From contig NW_026944383.1 of the NCBI RefSeq assembly GCF_033439725.1, positions 5,766,001-5,830,000 of the forward strand: a stretch of DNA of 64,000 nt, written 5' to 3'. This DNA comes from Neurospora tetraspora. Its lineage: Eukaryota > Ascomycota > Sordariomycetes > Sordariales > Sordariaceae. Below the pieces are notes generated by a model. That model made no database searches, was not told the origin of the DNA, and saw nothing but the letters and a program-made list of their open reading frames with translations. The translations under genes were made by a program, and so were the position numbers. Shown piece after piece: positions 58,670 to 64,000 of this stretch. The stretch's first letter is position 1. Each line of letters begins with the position of its first letter.

Positions 58670-59394
58670 ACTAAAGAAGAATTCTTACTTTATTAAAATA
58701 ATATAGCCCCGTACAAAATTTATATATATTAAATCAAAATCGGTTCGATTTTCTATATTACTATTACGTCGCAGTTAAATATAATTTTCCCAATCTTTAA
58801 ATTTACTTAATTCAATTCAAATCCTAATCTAATATATTATACAACTATAAATCGAATACTATTTTACCTTCTTACAATTTAAAATTAAGCCCTTTAGTTA
58901 AATAGCAAAAATTACTAAAACTTTTACATTATAATTAACTTCTTATTCATAAACAACTCTCTTAATCGAATAAATTTATAGGCATTTATACTTAAACTCC
59001 TAAGCGCTATAGTAGATTAGTAAACTAATAAATAAAATATAATTATAACTTTATTTATAGAAGCCGAATTACTATCCCTGAACTAGAGAGCCAAGGAGGC
59101 TATTTACGCTCGCTATCTCTTTAACGAACTTACTCTAGGGTTCGAAAATTAAGAGGCTACGCTTATAAATTATAATAATAAATAAATAATGTAATTTATC
59201 GTAAAGGAAGGAATTCAGTTCGTACCTAAATTTAAATATATTAATATATATAAATATTAATTAAAGTAAATATAAGAGAGGAAATTAATAGACGTAGTCT
59301 ACGTACCTATTAAAGTGTAAATTATAAATATATTTATTAAAAGCTTCCTTCCTATACTTGGTGTGATGGGTAAGTTTAATTAGGTAGAGTAAGT

Positions 59395-60795
59395 ATCTGG
59401 ACTGTGCACGAAATCTTTTTAGGATTTTAGGCTAAAAGGCTAGCAAATGTAAAGCCAATGCAATGAAAAATTGGCTGCATTACTTTTCTATAGAAATTAT
59501 TACTATTTGATATGTATTCTATTTGTATTAATAATATTTTGACATTTTTGAGGCATCGGTGCCAAAAGTTCCTCTAAATAAGTATTCGGGACTTCATTCT
59601 AAACCTCTATTACTATTTCTCGGAGTCGATTTGAGTTCGGATTTTTAGAAAGTCTATATTTATCCTCAATAAAATCCTTCATCCAATTCCAAACACTCTC
59701 GATAGGGTTCAAATTGGGGGAAAAGGCCGGCTAAAAGATGACATTAATTCCTCTTTCTGCAAAATCTTATAATGTATCCGCGGCGGCGTGAGCGGGGGCG
59801 TTATTTTATATTAAAATTAGATTGTAGCTATTTTGATTATAAAGACGGATCTAATTATCGATTAAAGGGATATATCGTTCTTAGTAGCTCGCTTTGTAAT
59901 TGATCCCTAGTCTTTTTCCTAAAAAAGGTTTGGTCCTTTTCCAATCCTAGAAAAGCATTTTTAAAACATCTATTCTCCCTTTCTTTAATACCGTTCAACG
60001 ATGTAAATTAGATTATATTTTTCTCCGATGCGACGAGTAACGAATTATTTTCGATAAGGGCCTCCGGTAATCCAAGTTTTATTTATTTAAAGGATAGCTT
60101 TTTATTATTTTATTATTTAATTAAGATACTCTTAAACCTATTCTAAACGCTTTCTTTAGTTTGCTAGAGAAATAGGCGGCTTTTTTCTTACGATCCTCCG
60201 CTGGAATCCGAAGCGATAAAGAATATACTTAATAACTTATATTATAAAGAGAGCCCCAAAAAGGGTTATTAAAAATTAAAGAAAGCTCATCCTTCTTTTT
60301 TCTTTGGATGCGGTAACGAATGAAATAAATTCCTCCTCTTATTCTTATAATAAGATAATTGGGTGGCCGGATTGGGGTATAACGTTAGGGGAACGAATTG
60401 TAGTTCGAATTTGAAAAGGTAAGAACGAGGTAATTTGGGCGATTTCAGCTTTAGAATAGCCTCCATCGAAAAAAAGGGTTCTAATTCGAGTACGGTTGTC
60501 GTCGGTTATTTGGCGAACCCTAGGCCTTCGAGGGCGCCCGCGTAGTTGTGGTATCGTAAGATTTTGGCCTTAGTGTTTTAGTATTGATGGCGATGATGAA
60601 ATTTGGGGGATTTTTTAGTAGTAGAGAAGGGAAAAGATTTAGTGGTTTCAAGGCCTAAAAAAAAGGTGGAGATCCAAATCGCTAAGAAAAAGAAAGGCGG
60701 AATAATAGGTTTTTATTAGCCAAACCTAAAAGAATAGGTGTCTATATAGAAAAGTACCTGACAGGGGGGTTTTTACTTTTGCACGATACCATAGT
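59395..60795 (-). mobile_element. RIP-degraded Tc1-like DNA transposon, about 1.4 kb
   Basis: Contains a recognisable Tc1/mariner-type transposase on the minus strand, nested in the outer Copia beyond its RNase H remnant. The ends are approximate: both contain GTGCA motifs in opposite orientation, but clear terminal inverted repeats could not be traced through the RIP. Confidence 0.65.
59503..60590 (-). pseudogene. Tc1-like (DDE) transposase pseudogene
   Basis: The minus strand gives an N-terminal DNA-binding part (RTRIRTLFFDGGYSKAEIAQI) and a C-terminal catalytic part with NNAPAHAAADTL (for QDNAPAH), NLNPIESVWNWMKDF and the final NRIHIK before TAG at 59505-59503. In-frame TAA/TAG codons replace Gln or Trp, and the Asp before NAPAH has become Asn; all are transitions expected from RIP. 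It cut and pasted at TA sites when active; now dead. Confidence 0.75.
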
Positions 60796-61124
60796 AGTAT
60801 ATTTAAAGTCTATAGAGCAATTAGGATTTATAGAATTATAGTAATTATAAATTCAATTACGAAAGCTTAATAGCGGAAATATTATTATAGGCTGTCCAAA
60901 GAGTATAGAGGATTTTATAAAGGAGGATTTGGGTAATGAATTAGTAAATATAATAGTAAATATAATAAAATAAGACTTTTACGAATAACGGCTTAAAAGC
61001 TACCATAATGAGGAAGTAATTTAAGAATAGTATTATTTCTAGCTAGTTTTAGAAGGATTTTAGGGCATTTTAGGGTACTTCTGGGTAGATCTGGCGTAGT
61101 TTGTGCACTAGATTTAAGGGGGTA

Positions 61125-61288
61125 TATTAGAGGCTAGGAGATCTACTAGGCGTATACGTACCCAGTTGGATTAGGATATGCGGGATTTTTACCTAGATGC
61201 CAGAGCTTTAAGTCTGTAGAGCTAGTCTTATAGATACACACAATCAAGCCACGTTGAACCTATATCGATTATTATTAGTAATATCACA
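61125..61288 (+). repeat. LTR of the outer Copia, right copy, 164 bp
   Basis: Starts TATTAGAGGCT (mutated TGTTAGAGGCC) and ends ATATCACA. Preceded by a purine run TTAAGGGGG. Confidence 0.85.
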
Positions 61289-61293
61289 ATTCG
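61289..61293 (+). repeat. target-site duplication ATTCG, right copy
   Basis: RIP-altered copy of ACTCG at 41167-41171. Confidence 0.7.
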
Positions 61294-62291
61294 ACTGCCT
61301 ACCCCGGCCCCACTTCACCCCAGTGTGACGACCCCACTATCGACGTTCCCTCTTTGGCTCTTTCTCCCTCCAGCAAATTCACTGCTTCATCTTCCACTTC
61401 TCCCACCAACTTTCTCGCTGACCTCGGCCTTCTAACTCATCTCTTCCCTGCCCTTCACCCATACTAGAGATCCATGCGCCAAAGCATCCCATATCTTTTC
61501 GTCTTCGGACAGACACATGACATGACATTTCACTGCATCGACGCCCTTGACAGATTGACCATGACAGTTACACTACCTTCTCAAGTTCTGCCATGGACTC
61601 GCCGGGACAATGGCATCGGAACACAAACACGATGACCGCACTTCTTCGGAGACGTCGACTGCCGTGGCAAAACCTCAAAATCTGGTGCCACGCAAGACGG
61701 CATTGTTATGGACACACGCCGTGAGTACCCCGGTCTCACGAGTCACGGCAGCGTTGCAGTGCGATGGTGACATGCTTCTGTCATTATGAGGGTAGCACGG
61801 GGGACATCTACTCTCTGTGCTCCCGGACGAACGAGTAGCATCCAGACTACAGCGCAAAAGAAAACGAAAAGAAGACAGACTCATGATGCTTCTAAACCTA
61901 CCTACCCCAGGCAACTGTTCGAATGGAAACAACACGCCGCGATGACAGCAGCAGGCACGAGACTTGACAGGACAATGTTTGACTCAAATCAAGAAAAAAG
62001 AAAAAAGAAAAAAACAGCGTCTTGCAAGACTTTTGCCTATCCATCCGCTATGATGTTATTCGACCAATTGACAGTCCATTCTCCAAAGCACCGAACGCCA
62101 TTCACCCACCCCAATGCATGATCATAGAGGGTTATCTGACAGAAAAAAAGTAAAAAGACAAAGGTTGGAACTGGGTATAGTGTATGTGTCTCATCACCAT
62201 CGTGTACTGACCCTCCATCTCTCTCTTTTTTCTTTCTTGTGGCCGTTTACCTTTACACTCTCCGCCAACCTCCTCCTTCATCTACCATCCC
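61294..62291. other. intergenic, 1 kb
   Basis: Normal composition. Overlapping small frames (minus 61675-61935, plus 61786-62121) have no domain and are unlikely to be genes. Includes the 3' flank of the transporter gene. Confidence 0.5.
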
Positions 62292-64000
62292 TTAAGCCAT
62301 GTCGGTGTCCTTCGAACTAATCACCTCTCGAGTAACCTCCGAGGACTCGACCTTGTGCTTCAGGTCAAAGTCGCTATCGAGGCCCCTCCTCAGTTTCACC
62401 TGTCTCTCCAGCAGTGTGACGAGCAAGCCGACCCCTGCGAGACCCAGAAAGATGATCCACGGCGCCCTTAACCCCAGGGCAAACAGTGACACGATCTGGG
62501 CCTTGACCTCCTCCCCAAAGCTGCTGACGAACTGGGCCGAAGCATGCTCGTATGCCCGTCCCTGGGTCAGCGCCTCCTGTGCCTCCTTGTTGGTAATGGT
62601 GTGCAGGAGAGTTGTCACCTGGGCATTGAAGGCAGCATTGGGGACAGCCACGCCAAGAAGCGACCCAAGTCCACGCAGGAATGCCCATGATCCGGTCGCC
62701 GCCGCATTCTCCTTGTCTGTGAGCTCGACCAGCACGCTGGGAAGCGTCGTCGACACAATGATTCCGGATCCGATACCGACAAGGAAGGAGAACACGATCC
62801 ACTCCGCCACCTTCGCCTTCTCGGCGTACGCGACGCAGAATGCGAATCCGACCAACATGAGAGCAAACCCAGCTTGGTGCATGAGCCGATATCTGCCAAA
62901 CTTTGCCAGTAACGGTCCACTGACGGCGGACAGCACCACGATCGTCAAAGTGCAGGGCAGGATGAGAACACCCGACTTGGTAGGAGAGGCGTTCAGCACG
63001 GCCTGGAAGAACGGTGGCAAGTAGAACTGGTAACCATATGTCAGGAATCCGTGGATGATGGTGACGGTGAAGCCGGCAACGGTTGTCCGGTTGGAGAACA
63101 CGTGTGGAGGCATGATGGGGTGTTCACACCATCGGCAACGCTCCCAAAGTGCAAAGCAGAGGACCCCTGTGAGACCCGCGGCGCCAGTGCCAAGTACCAT
63201 TGGGGATGTCCAGGCGTAGGCCGCCCCGCCGAGTGTGAGCGAGAAGAGAAGGAACACAACGGAAGACGTCAACAACCCGATCCCAGGAAAGTCCACTCGC
63301 CCGAGTTGCTTAAAGATTGTCAGCTTGCCGCTGTCTGTCGAGCAGCCGCTGCTGACCTGAAGCCACATCCACATCATGACAAGGGATATCGCGCACACCG
63401 GGATGTTGACGCCAAAGCACCATCTCCAGCCGACCTCAGCAAAGATGCCACCGAGGACAGGGCCTACAGTGGTGCCTAGAGCATACACGGCAGCCTTGAT
63501 TGCGACGTAGTGACCTCTTCGTTTGAGCGGAATGATGTCGCAAAGGATCAGCTCTGCAAACAAGTCAATGCCACCCGATCCAAGGCCTTGAAAGATGCGG
63601 CCAAAGATCAGGACGGCCCCTGAGCTAGCAAATCCTGAGACGGCGCTGCCAGCTCCAAAGATAACCACCGCCACCATCATGAGATGTCGGCGGCCCCAGA
63701 TGTCGGCTAGTTGGCCGTACAAGGGCTGGCAAATGATGGACGCTAGCAGGAACGCCGTGGCAACCCATGATGAGTTTGGCCCAAGGCCCAGGTCCCGTGA
63801 GATTGTCGGCAGGGCGGTGCTCACCACGCTTCCCTCAAAGGCTGAGAGTAGGATGGGGACACAGAGCCCAATGAAGCACCGCCAGAACCCGACCCCCCGA
63901 ACCCATTCGTTGGCATTGGCCTCGGCAACTTCCGTCTTTTCGGACAGCGAGACTGTCGATGGCGTGCTTTTCTCATCGAAGCTGGTACAGGATGAGGACT
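62292..64000 (-). CDS. MFS transporter, DHA2 (14-TM) type, partial at the window edge
   Basis: The frame is open from the window edge with no ATG yet, so the N-terminus lies outside; 568 codons are visible. After a charged cytosolic stretch (SEKTEVAEANANEWVRG), the first membrane segment leads into SVVSTALPTISRDLG, then SWVATAFLLASIICQPLYGQLADIWGRR (motif A with the LADIWGRR loop), GRIFQGLGSGG, and further segments to a final one (IIFLGLAGVGLLVTLLE). This is the drug:H+ antiporter pattern of fungal DHA2 pumps, which export toxic or secondary compounds at the plasma membrane. The basic/acidic tail ends SSKDTDMA. The substrate cannot be told. No biosynthetic cluster is visible on this side. Confidence 0.87.
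   Translation of the reverse strand, partial: SSSCTSFDEKSTPSTVSLSEKTEVAEANANEWVRGVGFWRCFIGLCVPILLSAFEGSVVSTALPTISRDLGLGPNSSWVATAFLLASIICQPLYGQLADIWGRRHLMMVAVVIFGAGSAVSGFASSGAVLIFGRIFQGLGSGGIDLFAELILCDIIPLKRRGHYVAIKAAVYALGTTVGPVLGGIFAEVGWRWCFGVNIPVCAISLVMMWMWLQVSSGCSTDSGKLTIFKQLGRVDFPGIGLLTSSVVFLLFSLTLGGAAYAWTSPMVLGTGAAGLTGVLCFALWERCRWCEHPIMPPHVFSNRTTVAGFTVTIIHGFLTYGYQFYLPPFFQAVLNASPTKSGVLILPCTLTIVVLSAVSGPLLAKFGRYRLMHQAGFALMLVGFAFCVAYAEKAKVAEWIVFSFLVGIGSGIIVSTTLPSVLVELTDKENAAATGSWAFLRGLGSLLGVAVPNAAFNAQVTTLLHTITNKEAQEALTQGRAYEHASAQFVSSFGEEVKAQIVSLFALGLRAPWIIFLGLAGVGLLVTLLERQVKLRRGLDSDFDLKHKVESSEVTREVISSKDTDMA

Larger units (their letters stand above)
41172..61288 (+). mobile_element. RIP-degraded Copia element expanded to 20.1 kb by nested insertions
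   Basis: Bounded by 164-bp direct repeats (LTRs) that align end to end. Copia parts appear in order on the plus strand despite the RIP. A gag-like start is at 41407 (MSTIKINSVTFNGP). The integrase C-terminal motif reads QNGGVER near 54730. The reverse transcriptase YVDD is present as YVDN near 56440. RNase H (EAELLSLN...AKEAIYARYL) is near 59060-59130. Three other elements interrupt it: a Gypsy (43482-54584), a LINE (56681-58656) and a Tc1-like transposon (about 59.4-60.8 kb). Removing them leaves about 5.6 kb, a normal Copia length. Confidence 0.82.

Noticed and set aside
25357-61288. AT-rich blocks as mitochondrial or plasmid insertions
   Set aside because: They contain LTR pairs with target duplications and readable Copia, Gypsy and Tc1 remnants whose stops are all transitions, so RIP explains the composition.
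41172-61288. 20-kb unit as a Starship-type giant transposon
   Set aside because: Terminal direct repeats behave as LTRs and the interior is other transposons. No tyrosine-recombinase captain gene was seen near an end.
1-64000. tRNA, rRNA and CRISPR features
   Set aside because: I looked for B-box-like GGTTCGAATCC motifs with a matching A box and for regularly spaced short repeats and found none convincing. A covariance-model search would be decisive.

Overview
The window looks like nuclear DNA of a filamentous ascomycete (Pezizomycotina). The genes have short introns with GTRNGT donors and CTAAC-type branch points. The gene set (secreted GH43 glycosidase, ketosamine kinase, DHA-type transporter, small secreted Cys-rich protein) is fungal. 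Normal-GC gene islands alternate with very AT-rich blocks whose repeats differ by C-to-T and G-to-A transitions, the signature of repeat-induced point mutation (RIP). I cannot name the species.

Layout. 0-4.6 kb: decayed coding sequence, a hAT-like MITE (1941-2471) with an exact 8-bp target duplication, and a four-exon gene for a 100-aa unknown protein. 4662-10279: a complete, apparently young Ty1/Copia retrotransposon on the minus strand. Its 167-bp LTRs are identical, it has a 5-bp target duplication, and gag and pol are in separate frames joined by a canonical GGGTTTT -1 slippery site followed by a small hairpin. 10.5-11.4 kb: small spliced genes, one with nearly the same exon layout as the gene on the other side of the Copia. 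14.7-24.8 kb: GH43 glycosidase, fructosamine-3-kinase-like protein, HD-domain protein whose HD pair reads HA, GNAT acetyltransferase with one in-frame stop, unknown 438-aa protein, and dienelactone hydrolase-family protein.

25.36-30.76 kb: a RIP-degraded LTR element (174-bp LTRs, ATATC target duplication), probably Copia. 30.76-31.2 kb: a short GC-normal island. 31.2-37.1 kb: a second AT-rich block containing another RIP-degraded LTR element (31479-35566). 37.1-41.1 kb: a gene island with a small secreted eight-cysteine protein and a protein with two SnoaL/NTF2-like domains. 41172-61288: a 20.1-kb nest. The outer element is a RIP-degraded Copia interrupted by an 11.1-kb RIP-degraded Gypsy, a 5'-truncated and undamaged LINE, and a RIP-degraded Tc1-like DNA transposon. 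61.3 kb to the end: a gene-poor stretch, then a DHA2-type MFS transporter cut by the window edge.

The ordinary genes do not form an obvious pathway or cluster. The strongest story is transposon history: heavily RIPped old copies next to an undamaged full-length Copia and an undamaged LINE fragment. These two either arrived after RIP weakened or were never duplicated during a RIP-competent cross. I found no CRISPR array, rRNA gene or convincing tRNA gene.
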